From: Massilia rhizosphaerae
GTDB lineage: Bacteria > Pseudomonadota > Gammaproteobacteria > Burkholderiales > Burkholderiaceae_D
Assembly (NCBI RefSeq): GCF_016093545.1
Contig: NZ_JADKYX010000003.1
Coordinates: 1 to 64,000, forward strand
Length of the DNA: 64,000 bases
Direction: 5' to 3'
Positions 1 to 8,464 of the stretch are shown one piece after another. The translations under genes were made by a program, and so were the position numbers. Under the pieces are notes generated by a model that did not search any database, was not told the origin of the DNA, and saw nothing but the letters and a program-made list of their open reading frames with translations. Positions within the stretch are counted from its first letter, which is position 1, and the number at the start of each line of letters is the position of its first letter.

Positions 1-290
1 ACTTGGTTCGACCGCACCAAGCTTTAGGTCAGAAGCCGCCTTCCTCTCGCTACGCAGCCAGCGCAAGACCGTATCCCGAACAACTGCCCGCTATTGAATA
101 CGACACAGGTGACGAAGTCAGAAAGGTTCTTGGCAGCGGATGCATCAGCTTTTCGGGACGGCAGTTGTTCGTTGGCGAAGGTCTGGTGGGGGAACCCGTC
201 GCTGTCCGGCCGAGCGACACCGATGGGATCTTCCACGTCATCTTCTGTAACCGGAAAATTAGCGAAATCGATCTACGAATCGAGCTGTAA
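1..290 (+). CDS. IS481-type transposase, C-terminal fragment (cut by window edge)
   Basis: The reading frame is already open at the left edge and ends with TAA at 288-290, so only about 95 C-terminal residues are visible. It begins VRPHQALGQKPPSSRY, the end of a DDE integrase core (compare the usual N-x-VRPHQALG stretch of IS481/IS3-like transposases). A tail follows with SFSGRQLFVGEGLVGEPVA and DTDGIFHVIFCNRKISEIDL, which matches the conserved C-terminal domain of IS481-family enzymes as I remember it. The catalytic DDE residues lie outside the window, so activity cannot be judged. The IS end follows directly downstream. Confidence 0.8.
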   Translation, partial: LVRPHQALGQKPPSSRYAASARPYPEQLPAIEYDTGDEVRKVLGSGCISFSGRQLFVGEGLVGEPVAVRPSDTDGIFHVIFCNRKISEIDLRIEL

Positions 291-350
291 AATGACTAGA
301 CATGTGTCACCTATGTCTCTAGACATGTGTCACCCATGTCTCTGTGCCAT
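291..350 (+). mobile_element. Right end of the IS481-type element with tandem 23-bp subterminal repeats
   Basis: Directly after the transposase stop are two tandem 23-bp units, at 297-319 and 320-342. They differ at one position: TAGACATGTGTCACCTATG versus TAGACATGTGTCACCCATG, each followed by TCTC. Terminal and subterminal repeats containing GTGTCAC are usual for this IS family and probably bind the transposase. The exact outer boundary and target duplication cannot be fixed because the left end is outside the window. The host DNA beyond it begins with half of a GTAGGGTGGGC-type repeat (350-371). Confidence 0.6.
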
Positions 351-371
351 ACAGGGCCGCCCACCCTACGG
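350..371. repeat. Half copy of the GTAGGGTGGGC hairpin repeat
   Basis: GGGCCGCCCACCCTACG matches one arm of the paired-hairpin repeat seen complete at 28248-28311 and 62561-62653. Only the half next to the methyltransferase gene is present. The IS right end lies where the other half would be, which suggests that the IS inserted next to or into the repeat. Confidence 0.5.
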
Positions 372-372
372 C

Positions 373-1083
373 CTACCCGTCCGTCTCCGGCTTGCGCGCC
401 ATGTAGATGAAGTGCGAGCGCAGCGGCGGCAGCATGGTCGCCAGCGCCTCCGGGATCAGCCAGGGCAGGGCGGCCAGCGTCCGGCCCAGCGGCGGGACGA
501 GCACCAGCGTGCGGTAGTGGCGGCTGGCGGCGGGCCAGAAGCGCAGCAATTCGACGTCCGTCACCTTGCGCACGTGGGCGTTGCGCGGGCTGCCGTAGCG
601 GAAGTCGAAGATCATCGTCCAGCCGCCGGGGCGCAGCACGCGCCACATCTCGGCGGCGAGACCGCGCCGCAGGTCGTCGTCGAGGATCGAGGAAAACACG
701 GTGTGCGCGCTCACGAGGTCCATGCTGGCGTCGGCAAACGCGTCGAGCGGCCCCAAGTGCCAGCGCACGCCGGGCGCCGTGCGGGCCCGGGCGTGGTCCA
801 GGCGGTCCTGCTGGAGCTCCGTGCCGGCCAGGTGGCCGGGGGTGGCGCCCCAGTCGATCAGCTGGCGCAGGAAGCCGCCGCCGCCGCAGCCGATGTCGAG
901 CGCGCGCACGGCCGACAGGTCGCGCCCCACCGTGAGCGGCAGCAGCTCGGCCAGCACGCGCGACCGCGCCGCCGTCTGGCGGATGATGTCGGGCCGGTGC
1001 CAGGCATACTTCGCGAGCGCGGCACCGCCATGCCATTGGCGATAGACCTGGTTGATGCGTTCCTGTTCGGCTCGGTCGCTCAT
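373..1083 (-). CDS. Class I SAM-dependent methyltransferase
   Basis: This 236-aa protein has the class I methyltransferase glycine-rich motif I, ALDIGCGGGGFLRQL, around residues 50-65, and a later acidic motif region (SAHTVFSSILDDD). That places it in the Methyltransf_11/25 group of soluble SAM-dependent methyltransferases. The substrate cannot be told from sequence. The start at 1083 is preferred over an upstream ATG (1227) because AGGAGG sits 5 nt before it. It is divergent from gshB and stands alone on its strand next to the IS end. Confidence 0.8.
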   Translation of the reverse strand: MSDRAEQERINQVYRQWHGGAALAKYAWHRPDIIRQTAARSRVLAELLPLTVGRDLSAVRALDIGCGGGGFLRQLIDWGATPGHLAGTELQQDRLDHARARTAPGVRWHLGPLDAFADASMDLVSAHTVFSSILDDDLRRGLAAEMWRVLRPGGWTMIFDFRYGSPRNAHVRKVTDVELLRFWPAASRHYRTLVLVPPLGRTLAALPWLIPEALATMLPPLRSHFIYMARKPETDG

Positions 1084-1273
1084 CGTGTCCTCCTGGGACG
1101 CATCTTCCCAAGCGGGTCGGAGGCGCGTTTGAGGGTTCGCAAATGCGGCTTGAATAGATGACTTTTTGCCAACGGGAAGCTGCCCCGGTAACTCGACCGG
1201 CGGCCGCGGCCGCCTTTCCGCGAACATCCGCGTTTCCGGCTAAAATCGTGCCATTGCCTTCATTGGGACCATC

Positions 1274-2221
1274 ATGAAAATCGCTTTTCTCGCCGATCCG
1301 CTGTCCGGATTCAAAATCTACAAGGACTCGACCTTCGCGATGATGCGCGAAGCCGTGCGGCGCGGTCACCGGATTCATGTCTTCGAACAGCGCCATCTCG
1401 TGCTGGACGAGGGCGTCGTGACGGCCGAGGCCACCGAGATCCGGCTGACGGGCGACGCGGACGATTGGTACGAGGAGGGCGATACCGATATCGTGCCGCT
1501 GTCCGCATTCGACGCCGTCCTCCAGCGCAAGGATCCGCCGTTCGACATGGAATACGTGTACGGCACCTATCTGCTGGAACTGGCCGAACGCCAGGGCGCG
1601 CGCGTGATCAACAAGCCGTCGGCCATCCGCGACCACAACGAAAAACTGACCATCGCCGAGTTCAGCCAGTTCACGTCGCCGACGCTCGTGTCGTCCTCGG
1701 GCACGCGGCTGCGCGCCTTCCACGCCGAGCACGGCGACGTGATCTTCAAGCCGCTGGACGGCATGGGCGGCGCCGGGATCTTCCGCGTCAAGGATGATGG
1801 GCTCAATCTCGGTTCCATCATCGAGACGCTGACGGAAAACGGCGCGCGCACGATCATGGCCCAGAAATACATTCCCGCCATCGTCAAGGGCGACAAGCGC
1901 GTGCTCGTCATCGACGGCAAGCCCGTCCCGTTTTCGCTGGCGCGCATTCCGCAGGCCGGCGAGGTGCGCGGCAACCTGGCGGCCGGCGGCACGGGCGTCG
2001 CGCAGCCGCTGTCCGAGCGCGACCGCGAGATCGCGGAAAGTCTCGGCCCCGCGCTGGCGGCGCGTGGCCTGTTGCTGGTAGGATTGGATGTGATCGGCGA
2101 TTTCCTGACCGAGGTGAATGTCACCAGCCCCACCTGTTTCCAGGAGATCACCGACCAGACCGGTTTCGACGTCGCGGCGATGTTCATCGACGCCGTCGAG
2201 AAACGGGTAACGGGAAACTGA
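1274..2221 (+). CDS. gshB: Glutathione synthetase
   Basis: This 315-aa protein matches the usual GshB length. It joins gamma-glutamylcysteine and glycine with ATP, the second step of glutathione synthesis in the cytoplasm. Visible family features are the N-terminal [32 protein letters not shown], the ATP-grasp stretch [18 protein letters not shown], and the C-terminal [12 protein letters not shown]. It heads a plus-strand run with EIIA-Man 3 nt downstream, then HPr and EI, a conserved betaproteobacterial arrangement. A TAAAAT hexamer at 1241-1246 could be a -10 box, but no convincing -35 was seen. Confidence 0.97.
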   Translation: MKIAFLADPLSGFKIYKDSTFAMMREAVRRGHRIHVFEQRHLVLDEGVVTAEATEIRLTGDADDWYEEGDTDIVPLSAFDAVLQRKDPPFDMEYVYGTYLLELAERQGARVINKPSAIRDHNEKLTIAEFSQFTSPTLVSSSGTRLRAFHAEHGDVIFKPLDGMGGAGIFRVKDDGLNLGSIIETLTENGARTIMAQKYIPAIVKGDKRVLVIDGKPVPFSLARIPQAGEVRGNLAAGGTGVAQPLSERDREIAESLGPALAARGLLLVGLDVIGDFLTEVNVTSPTCFQEITDQTGFDVAAMFIDAVEKRVTGN

Positions 2222-2224
2222 AAA

Positions 2225-2629
2225 ATGGTAGGTATTCTGCTGATGACCCATGCTCCGCTGGGTCAGGCATTCATCGCGGCGGTCGCGCACGTGTTCCGCG
2301 GCCCCACCGAGCGCTTCGAGGCGATCGACGTCACGGCGGACCAGGACACGAACGAAATCCATGCATTGGCCAAGAGTGCGATCGCGCGCCTGGACGAGGG
2401 CGACGGCGTGCTGGTCATCACCGACATCAAGGGCGGCACGCCGTCGAATTGCTGCAATTCGCTGGCCGAGGCCGGCCGCGTGGAAGTCATCGCGGGGATC
2501 AGCCTGCCGATGCTGCTGCGTGCGATCACGTACCGGCGCGACACGCTGGACGTCGTGGTCGAGATGGCTCTGGCCGGCGCCCAGAACGGCGCCGTCCGGG
2601 TCGACAACAGGATCCGGGTCGGCACCTGA
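2225..2629 (+). CDS. PTS EIIA component, mannose/fructose type (regulatory)
   Basis: This 134-aa single-domain EIIA of the mannose family is a cytoplasmic phosphocarrier that accepts phosphate from HPr. The N-terminus MVGILLMTHAPLGQAF contains the expected phosphorylation site His9, and DIKGGTPSNC is the family's second conserved motif. No EIIB, EIIC or EIID partners are nearby, so a regulatory role is more likely than sugar uptake. It starts 3 nt after gshB and precedes ptsH and ptsI, so co-transcription is likely. Confidence 0.93.
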   Translation: MVGILLMTHAPLGQAFIAAVAHVFRGPTERFEAIDVTADQDTNEIHALAKSAIARLDEGDGVLVITDIKGGTPSNCCNSLAEAGRVEVIAGISLPMLLRAITYRRDTLDVVVEMALAGAQNGAVRVDNRIRVGT

Positions 2630-2664
2630 CCGGGTCGATGAACGAGAGAAACGACAACTAGAAT

Positions 2665-2934
2665 ATGATTCAACAAGAACTCGAGATCATCAACAAGCTG
2701 GGCCTGCATGCCCGCGCTTCCGCCAAATTCACCCAATTGGCCGCCAAGTTCCAGAGCGACGTCTGGCTCACCCGCAACGGTCGCCGCATCAACGCCAAGT
2801 CGATCATGGGCGTCATGATGCTGGCCGCCGGCAAGGGCGCCAAGGTGACCTTGGAGGCGGAGGGGCCCGACGAACAGGACTGCATCGCCGCGCTGACCGG
2901 CCTCATCAACGATAAATTCGGCGAAGGCGAGTAA
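2665..2934 (+). CDS. ptsH: HPr phosphocarrier protein
   Basis: This 89-aa HPr shuttles phosphate from EI to EIIA proteins. The catalytic histidine is His15 in KLGLHARASAKF. Ser46 in INAKSIMGVMM is the position phosphorylated by HPr kinase in organisms that have one; no hprK lies in this window. Its stop codon overlaps a possible upstream ATG of ptsI (2934), so translation of the two may be coupled. Confidence 0.96.
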   Translation: MIQQELEIINKLGLHARASAKFTQLAAKFQSDVWLTRNGRRINAKSIMGVMMLAAGKGAKVTLEAEGPDEQDCIAALTGLINDKFGEGE

Positions 2935-2972
2935 TGCCGGATAGCCGATCTGGCCGTCACCCGGGACCCTCC

Positions 2973-4724
2973 ATGGCATCATTCACACTGCACGGCATTC
3001 CGGTCTCGCGCGGGATCTCGATCGGGCGCGCGCACCTGCTCACGCCGGCCGCGCTCGACGTCAAGCACTACCTCGTGCCGGAAGAGCAGGTCGAGGCGGA
3101 AGTGAAACGCCTGCAGGATGCGATCGCCGAAGTGCACCGCAACCTGCAGGAACTGTGGACCGAGCTGCCCCGGGAAGCCCCGACGGAACTGGGCGCGTTC
3201 ATCGACGTGCACGTGCTGATCCTGTCCGACCCGATGATCTCGGAGGCGCCGCTCGACATCATCCGCAGCCGCCACTACAACGCGGAATGGGCGCTCGTCA
3301 CGCAGATCGACGAGCTGTCGGCGCAGTTCGACGAGATCGAGGACGCGTACCTGCGCGAGCGCAAGCAGGACATCCAGCAGGTGGCCGAGCGCGTGCTCAA
3401 GGTGCTGATGGGGACCGCGCTGTCGGTGCCGCCCGTGCCCGGCGAGGACCACTTCAAGCCGCAGATGATCGTCGTCGCCCACGACATCTCGCCGGCCGAC
3501 ATGCTCGCCTTCCGCGACCGTTCGTTCGTCGGCTTCGTGACGGACGTCGGCGGCCAGAACTCGCACACGGCGATCGTCGCGCGCAGCCTGGACATCCCGG
3601 CCGCCGTCGGCATGAGCCAGGCGTCGCGCCTGATCGAACAGGACGACTGGGTGATCGTCGACGGCGATGCCGGCGTCGTCATCTGCAACCCGAGCGCGCT
3701 CGTGATGGAGCAATACCGCGCGCGCCAGGCCGAGCTGCTGAAGGCGCGCAAGCGCCTGCTCAAGCTCAAGAAGACGCCGGCCGTCACCAAGGACGGCACG
3801 CCGATCACGCTGCTCGCGAACATCGAGCTGCCGGACGACTGTGGCCCGGCGCTGGAGGCGGGCGCCGTCGGCGTGGGGCTGTTCCGCTCCGAATTCCTGT
3901 TCATGGGACGCGGCGTGCAGGGCCTCAAGGTGCCGGACGAGGACGAGCAGTTCGAGCAGTACCGCAAGGCGGTGCTGGCGATGAAGGGCCGTCCGGTCAC
4001 GATCCGCACGCTCGACGTGGGCGCCGACAAGCCGCTCGACCAGACCGAGCACACGGCGCTGAACCCGGCGCTGGGCCTGCGCGCGATCCGCTACTGCCTG
4101 GCGGAGCCGCAGATGTTCCTCACGCAGCTGCGCGCGATCCTGCGCGCCTCGAGCTACGGCAAGGTGCGCATCCTGATTCCGATGCTGGCGCATGCGTTCG
4201 AGATCGACCAGACCCTCGCCATGATCGAGCAGGCCAAGGCCCAGCTGCGCGAGCAGAACGTCAAGTTCGACGAGGCGGTGGAAGTCGGCGCCATGATCGA
4301 GATCCCGGCCGCCGCGCTGGCGCTGCCGATGTTCGTCAAGCGCCTGGACTTCCTGTCGATCGGCACCAATGACCTGATCCAGTACACGCTGGCGATCGAC
4401 CGCGTCGACTACGAGGTGGCGCACCTGTACAATCCGCTGCACCCGGCGGTATTGAACCTGATCGCGATGACGATCGAGGCCGGGCGCAAGGCCGGCATCG
4501 ACGTGGCCGTGTGCGGCGAGATGGCGGGCGACGTCAAGCTCACCCGGCTGTTGCTGGGCATGGGCCTGCGCGAGTTCTCGATGCATCCGGCCCAGCTGCT
4601 GGCCGTCAAGCAGGAAATCCTGTCCAGCGATCTTGCGCGGCTCGTGCCGCGCACGAAGCGCATCCTGCGCGCGATGGAGCCGGCGGCCATCGCCGACGCC
4701 GTGGAGCAGCTGCAGTCCGTCTAG
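2973..4724 (+). CDS. ptsI: Phosphoenolpyruvate–protein phosphotransferase (EI)
   Basis: At 583 aa this is close to the family length of about 575-590. EI takes phosphate from PEP and passes it to HPr. The phospho-histidine motif GGQNSHTAIVARS puts the active His at residue 198. GLFRSEFLFM and VAVCGEMAGD mark the PEP-binding barrel and catalytic Cys. The start is uncertain. ATG 2973 gives the family-like MASFTLHGIPVSRG. ATG 2934 overlaps the ptsH stop and has the better ribosome site (GAAGGCGAG), and would add 13 residues. It closes a gshB–EIIA–ptsH–ptsI operon. Confidence 0.95.
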   Translation: MASFTLHGIPVSRGISIGRAHLLTPAALDVKHYLVPEEQVEAEVKRLQDAIAEVHRNLQELWTELPREAPTELGAFIDVHVLILSDPMISEAPLDIIRSRHYNAEWALVTQIDELSAQFDEIEDAYLRERKQDIQQVAERVLKVLMGTALSVPPVPGEDHFKPQMIVVAHDISPADMLAFRDRSFVGFVTDVGGQNSHTAIVARSLDIPAAVGMSQASRLIEQDDWVIVDGDAGVVICNPSALVMEQYRARQAELLKARKRLLKLKKTPAVTKDGTPITLLANIELPDDCGPALEAGAVGVGLFRSEFLFMGRGVQGLKVPDEDEQFEQYRKAVLAMKGRPVTIRTLDVGADKPLDQTEHTALNPALGLRAIRYCLAEPQMFLTQLRAILRASSYGKVRILIPMLAHAFEIDQTLAMIEQAKAQLREQNVKFDEAVEVGAMIEIPAAALALPMFVKRLDFLSIGTNDLIQYTLAIDRVDYEVAHLYNPLHPAVLNLIAMTIEAGRKAGIDVAVCGEMAGDVKLTRLLLGMGLREFSMHPAQLLAVKQEILSSDLARLVPRTKRILRAMEPAAIADAVEQLQSV

Positions 4725-4746
4725 TCAGTCAATTTAACGAGTCTTC

Positions 4747-5889
4747 ATGGGATCGATCGGAATAGTTTCCCCCCAGGCGATGCAGTTCGCCGAACCGTTG
4801 CACCTGCAAAGCGGCGCCGCGCTCGGCGATTACACGCTGATGTATGAAACGTACGGCACGCTGAACGCCGACAAATCGAACGCGGTGCTGATCTGCCACG
4901 CGCTGAACGCGTCGCACCACGTCGCGGGCCATTACGCCGACAAGCCGAAGAGCGCCGGCTGGTGGGACAACATGGTGGGCCCGGGCAAGCCGGTCGACAC
5001 CGACCGCTTCTTCGTCATCGGCGTCAACAACCTCGGTTCGTGCTTCGGTTCCACGGGCCCGATGCACACGAATCCGGCCACGGGCAAGCCGTACGGCGCC
5101 GCCTTCCCCGTCGTGACGGTGGAAGACTGGGTCGCCGCGCAGGCGCGCCTGGCCGACCGCCTCGGCATCGAGCGGTTCGCGGCCGTGATGGGCGGCTCGC
5201 TGGGCGGCATGCAGGCCCTCGCGTGGAGCATCATGTTCCCCGAGCGCCTGCGCCACTGCATCGTGATCGCGTCCACGCCCAAGCTGTCGGCGCAGAACAT
5301 CGCGTTCAACGACGTCGCGCGCCAGGCCATCCTCACCGATCCGGACTACCGCGGCGGCGACTTCTACGAACACGGCGTCGTGCCCAGGAACGGCCTGAAG
5401 GTGGCGCGCATGATCGGCCACATCACGTACCTGTCGAACGACGACATGGCGGAGAAATTCGGCCGCAAGCTGCGCAACGCGGCCGAGCGTAACGACTACA
5501 AATTCGACTTCGGCATCGATTTCGAGATCGAATCGTACCTGCGCTACCAGGGCGACAAATTCTCGGAATACTTCGACGCCAACACCTACCTCCTGATCAC
5601 CAAGGCGCTCGATTACTTCGACCCCGCGCGCGAGCACGGCGGCAACCTGGCCAAGGCGCTGGAGAACACGCGCGCCCAATACCTGGTCGCGTCGTTCAGC
5701 ACCGACTGGCGCTTCGCGCCGGACCGCAGCCGCGAGATCGTGGAAGCGCTGCTGGTCAACCGCCGCAAGGTGACGTACGCCGAGATCGACGCGCCGCACG
5801 GCCACGATGCGTTCCTGCTGGACGATGCGCGCTACATGAACATCGTGCGCGCCTACTACGAACGCATCTGGGCGGAGGAGGCCGCATGA
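4747..5889 (+). CDS. metX: Homoserine O-acyltransferase (MetX)
   Basis: This 380-aa alpha/beta-hydrolase-fold enzyme acylates the hydroxyl of homoserine, committing it to methionine synthesis. The nucleophile elbow [10 protein letters not shown] gives Ser151, and [12 protein letters not shown] and the C-terminal [11 protein letters not shown] (catalytic His) are present. Proteobacterial MetX proteins paired with MetW may use succinyl-CoA rather than acetyl-CoA; the sequence alone does not decide this. It overlaps metW by 4 nt, so the two are translationally coupled. Confidence 0.95.
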   Translation: MGSIGIVSPQAMQFAEPLHLQSGAALGDYTLMYETYGTLNADKSNAVLICHALNASHHVAGHYADKPKSAGWWDNMVGPGKPVDTDRFFVIGVNNLGSCFGSTGPMHTNPATGKPYGAAFPVVTVEDWVAAQARLADRLGIERFAAVMGGSLGGMQALAWSIMFPERLRHCIVIASTPKLSAQNIAFNDVARQAILTDPDYRGGDFYEHGVVPRNGLKVARMIGHITYLSNDDMAEKFGRKLRNAAERNDYKFDFGIDFEIESYLRYQGDKFSEYFDANTYLLITKALDYFDPAREHGGNLAKALENTRAQYLVASFSTDWRFAPDRSREIVEALLVNRRKVTYAEIDAPHGHDAFLLDDARYMNIVRAYYERIWAEEAA

Positions 5890-6506
5890 AATTCGAAGAC
5901 CTGAGCACCCTGCGCCCCGACCTGGCGTTCATCGCGCACTGGGTGAACGAGCGCGCGCACGTGCTGGACGTCGGCTGCGGCGACGGCGCCATGCTGCGCT
6001 ACCTGGAACAGACCAAGCGCTGCACCGGCTACGGCGTCGAGATCGCCGACGACAAGGTCCTGGAAAGCACGCAGCGCGGCATCAGCGTGATCCAGCACGA
6101 CATGGAGCAGGGCCTGGACCTGTTCGCGGACGACGCCTTCGACATGGTCCTGTGCCTGTCGTCGCTGCAGATGATGCAGCACGTGGAGGCGCGCCTGCGC
6201 GACATCGTCCGCGTGGGCAAGGAGGCGATCGTGTCGTTCCCGAACTTCGCCTACTGGCCGCACCGGGCCGCGCTGCTCAAGGGCCGCATGCCCGTGTCGC
6301 GCACGCTGCCTTACCAGTGGTTCGACACGCCGAACCTGCGCTACGCGACGATCTACGACTTCAAGGAACTCGCCGAGAAATGCGGCCTGGAGGTGCTGGA
6401 ATACGTCGCGCTGGCCGAGGGCAAGCCGGTGTCGTTCCTGCCGAACCTGCGGGGCAGCCTGGCGGTGTTCCGCCTGCGCAAGCGCGATCTCGCGGGCCAG
6501 GCTTGA
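5886..6506 (+). CDS. metW: Methionine biosynthesis protein MetW
   Basis: This 206-aa methyltransferase-fold protein is found with MetX in many proteobacteria. SAM-binding motif I is [15 protein letters not shown], and [12 protein letters not shown] is characteristic of MetW. Its role is thought to be supporting or activating MetX, but it is less well defined than that of its partner. The ATG overlaps the metX stop. Confidence 0.95.
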   Translation: MKFEDLSTLRPDLAFIAHWVNERAHVLDVGCGDGAMLRYLEQTKRCTGYGVEIADDKVLESTQRGISVIQHDMEQGLDLFADDAFDMVLCLSSLQMMQHVEARLRDIVRVGKEAIVSFPNFAYWPHRAALLKGRMPVSRTLPYQWFDTPNLRYATIYDFKELAEKCGLEVLEYVALAEGKPVSFLPNLRGSLAVFRLRKRDLAGQA

Positions 6507-6573
6507 GCGTATCGTGTGGTATGTACGCGCGTGTCGCGGGCATCATGTCGTCACAACCCGGCAGGAGGAAACC

Positions 6574-7506
6574 ATGAACCCAATCTTCAAGCGCAGGACG
6601 GCCGTGCTGCTGGCCTTGTGCGCCGCCGTGGCCGGCCCGGTGCGGGCCGCGCCGGGCCAGGACGACCGTCCGCGCCAGGACCAGGTCGTGCAGGACGGCA
6701 TCGCCGTCAAGCCGCTCGACCGTAACCGCATCGGCAGCGTCTGGCGCGACATCGCCGCGCCCGAGGAGGCGATCAACGAACAGTCGGCCCAGCAATACCT
6801 GGCGCTGATCGGCAAGGCGAAGCAGGAAGGCGCGCTCGTGCCGGCGTCCGATCCGCAGGTCCAGCGCCTGCGCGCCATCGCCAGGCGCATCATCCCCAAC
6901 ACCATCCGCTGGAACCCGGCTGCGCAACAGTGGAAGTGGCAGGTCAACCTGCTGAAGTCCGGCGAGGTGAACGCGTTCTGCATGCCGGGCGGGCGCATCG
7001 CCTTCTATACCGGCATCATCGACAAGCTGCGCCTCACGGACGACGAGATCGCGGCCGTGATGGGCCACGAGATCGCGCACGCGCTGCGCGAGCACGGGCG
7101 CGACCGCCAGAGCAAGGCGACGGCGACGGGTCTCGTCAGCCAGCTGGGCGGCGCCGCGCTGTCGTCCTGGCTCGGCGTCGACGTGCGCGGCGTGGCCAAT
7201 ACGGTGGGCCAGCTGGCCGTGCTGAAGTTCTCGCGCGACGAGGAACGCGAGGCCGACCTCGTGGGCCTGGACATCGCAGCGCGCTCCGGCTACGACCCGC
7301 GCGCCGGCATCGCGCTGTGGAACAAGATGGCCGCCCTGAACGAAAGCGGCGCGCCGATCGAACTGCTGTCCACGCACCCGGGCGGCAGCGAGCGCATCGA
7401 GCAGATCGAGAGCCACATGAACCTGCTGCTGCCGCTGTACGCGCGCAGCAAGGGCACGACCGTCGACCGCCTGCCGCCCTACCGCGGCAACGTCGCCCAG
7501 CGCTGA
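6574..7506 (+). CDS. M48-family metallopeptidase, exported
   Basis: This 310-aa protein has an N-terminal signal peptide (positive start, then a hydrophobic stretch ending in RAAPGQ). The zinc peptidase motif HEIAH lies in VMGHEIAHALREH, with the downstream ligand glutamate probably in EEREADLVGLDIA. It is predicted to act in the periplasm, like LoiP/BepA-type M48 quality-control proteases, but lacks the TPR repeats of BepA. The start at 6574 is chosen because GGAGGAAACC precedes it; the frame is open upstream to 6514. Confidence 0.9.
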   Translation: MNPIFKRRTAVLLALCAAVAGPVRAAPGQDDRPRQDQVVQDGIAVKPLDRNRIGSVWRDIAAPEEAINEQSAQQYLALIGKAKQEGALVPASDPQVQRLRAIARRIIPNTIRWNPAAQQWKWQVNLLKSGEVNAFCMPGGRIAFYTGIIDKLRLTDDEIAAVMGHEIAHALREHGRDRQSKATATGLVSQLGGAALSSWLGVDVRGVANTVGQLAVLKFSRDEEREADLVGLDIAARSGYDPRAGIALWNKMAALNESGAPIELLSTHPGGSERIEQIESHMNLLLPLYARSKGTTVDRLPPYRGNVAQR

Positions 7507-7516
7507 GCAAGGCGCT

Positions 7517-8458
7517 ATGGCACGTTTCGTCAGGAAGGGCCACCAGGCCGCCGCCAATGCCGTCGTCCCGCTGCCCGTGAAGGACGGCGTGGCGCCCAGC
7601 TACCTGTGGATCACGGAAACGCTGGCCGGCGGCATGCTGGCCTTCCTGGAAGCGCGCTTTCCCGACGTCGCCGGCCCGTCCTGGGCCGAGCGCCTCGCGC
7701 GCGGCGACGTCGTCGACGCCAGGGGCGAACGCCTCGGCCCCGACAGCCACGTGCGCCAGGGCATGCGCATCTGGTACTACCGCGAGCTGGAACGGGAAAC
7801 GCCGATCCCGTTCGAGGAGAGCATCATCTTCCGCGACGAGCACCTGCTCGTCGTCGACAAGCCGCACTTTTTGCCGATGATCCCGACCGGGCGCTTCCTG
7901 CGCGAGACCCTGCTCGTGCGGCTGAAACAAACGTTCGACCTGCCGCACCTGACGCCGATCCACCGCCTCGACCGCGAGACGGCCGGCGTCGTCATCTTTT
8001 CGCACAACCTCGCCACGCGCGGGACGTACCAGTCGATGTTCCAGAAGCGCAGCGTGCGCAAGGTGTACGAGGCGCTGGCGCCCGTGCTGGCGGGGCGGGA
8101 ATTTCCGTTCACGTACCGCAGCCGCATGGTCGACGGCGACAAGTTCTTCGTCATGCGCGAAGAGGCGGGCGAGCCGAATTCCGAGACCCTCGTCGAGCTG
8201 CTGGAGACGCGCGGCGAGGTGGCGCGCTACCGCCTGCATCCGCACACGGGGCGCAAGCACCAGCTGCGCCTGCACATGGCGTCGCTGGGCGTGCCGATCC
8301 TCAACGACGCCTTCTATCCCGTCGCGCTCCCGTGCAAGGGCGACGATTTCTCCAGGCCCCTGCAGCTGCTGGCGCGCGCCATCGCCTTCGACGATCCGCG
8401 CACGGGCGCGGCGCGCAGCTTTTCCAGCACGCGCGCGCTGGACTGGCCCGCACCGTAG
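7517..8458 (+). CDS. RluA-family pseudouridine synthase
   Basis: This 313-aa protein isomerises uridine to pseudouridine in RNA. The catalytic RluA motif is HRLDRETAGVVIF, with the conserved Asp following HRL. LHPHTGRKHQLRLHMASLG is the second hallmark. The N-terminal 90 residues resemble a degenerate S4-like region. The target RNA cannot be assigned. It begins 10 nt after the peptidase stop. Confidence 0.9.
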   Translation: MARFVRKGHQAAANAVVPLPVKDGVAPSYLWITETLAGGMLAFLEARFPDVAGPSWAERLARGDVVDARGERLGPDSHVRQGMRIWYYRELERETPIPFEESIIFRDEHLLVVDKPHFLPMIPTGRFLRETLLVRLKQTFDLPHLTPIHRLDRETAGVVIFSHNLATRGTYQSMFQKRSVRKVYEALAPVLAGREFPFTYRSRMVDGDKFFVMREEAGEPNSETLVELLETRGEVARYRLHPHTGRKHQLRLHMASLGVPILNDAFYPVALPCKGDDFSRPLQLLARAIAFDDPRTGAARSFSSTRALDWPAP

Positions 8459-8464
8459 TTCCCG

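Noticed and set aside
311..2362. 683-aa minus-strand frame across the methyltransferase and gshB
   Set aside because: It spans two real genes on different strands and has no recognisable domains. The methyltransferase is in a different minus frame.
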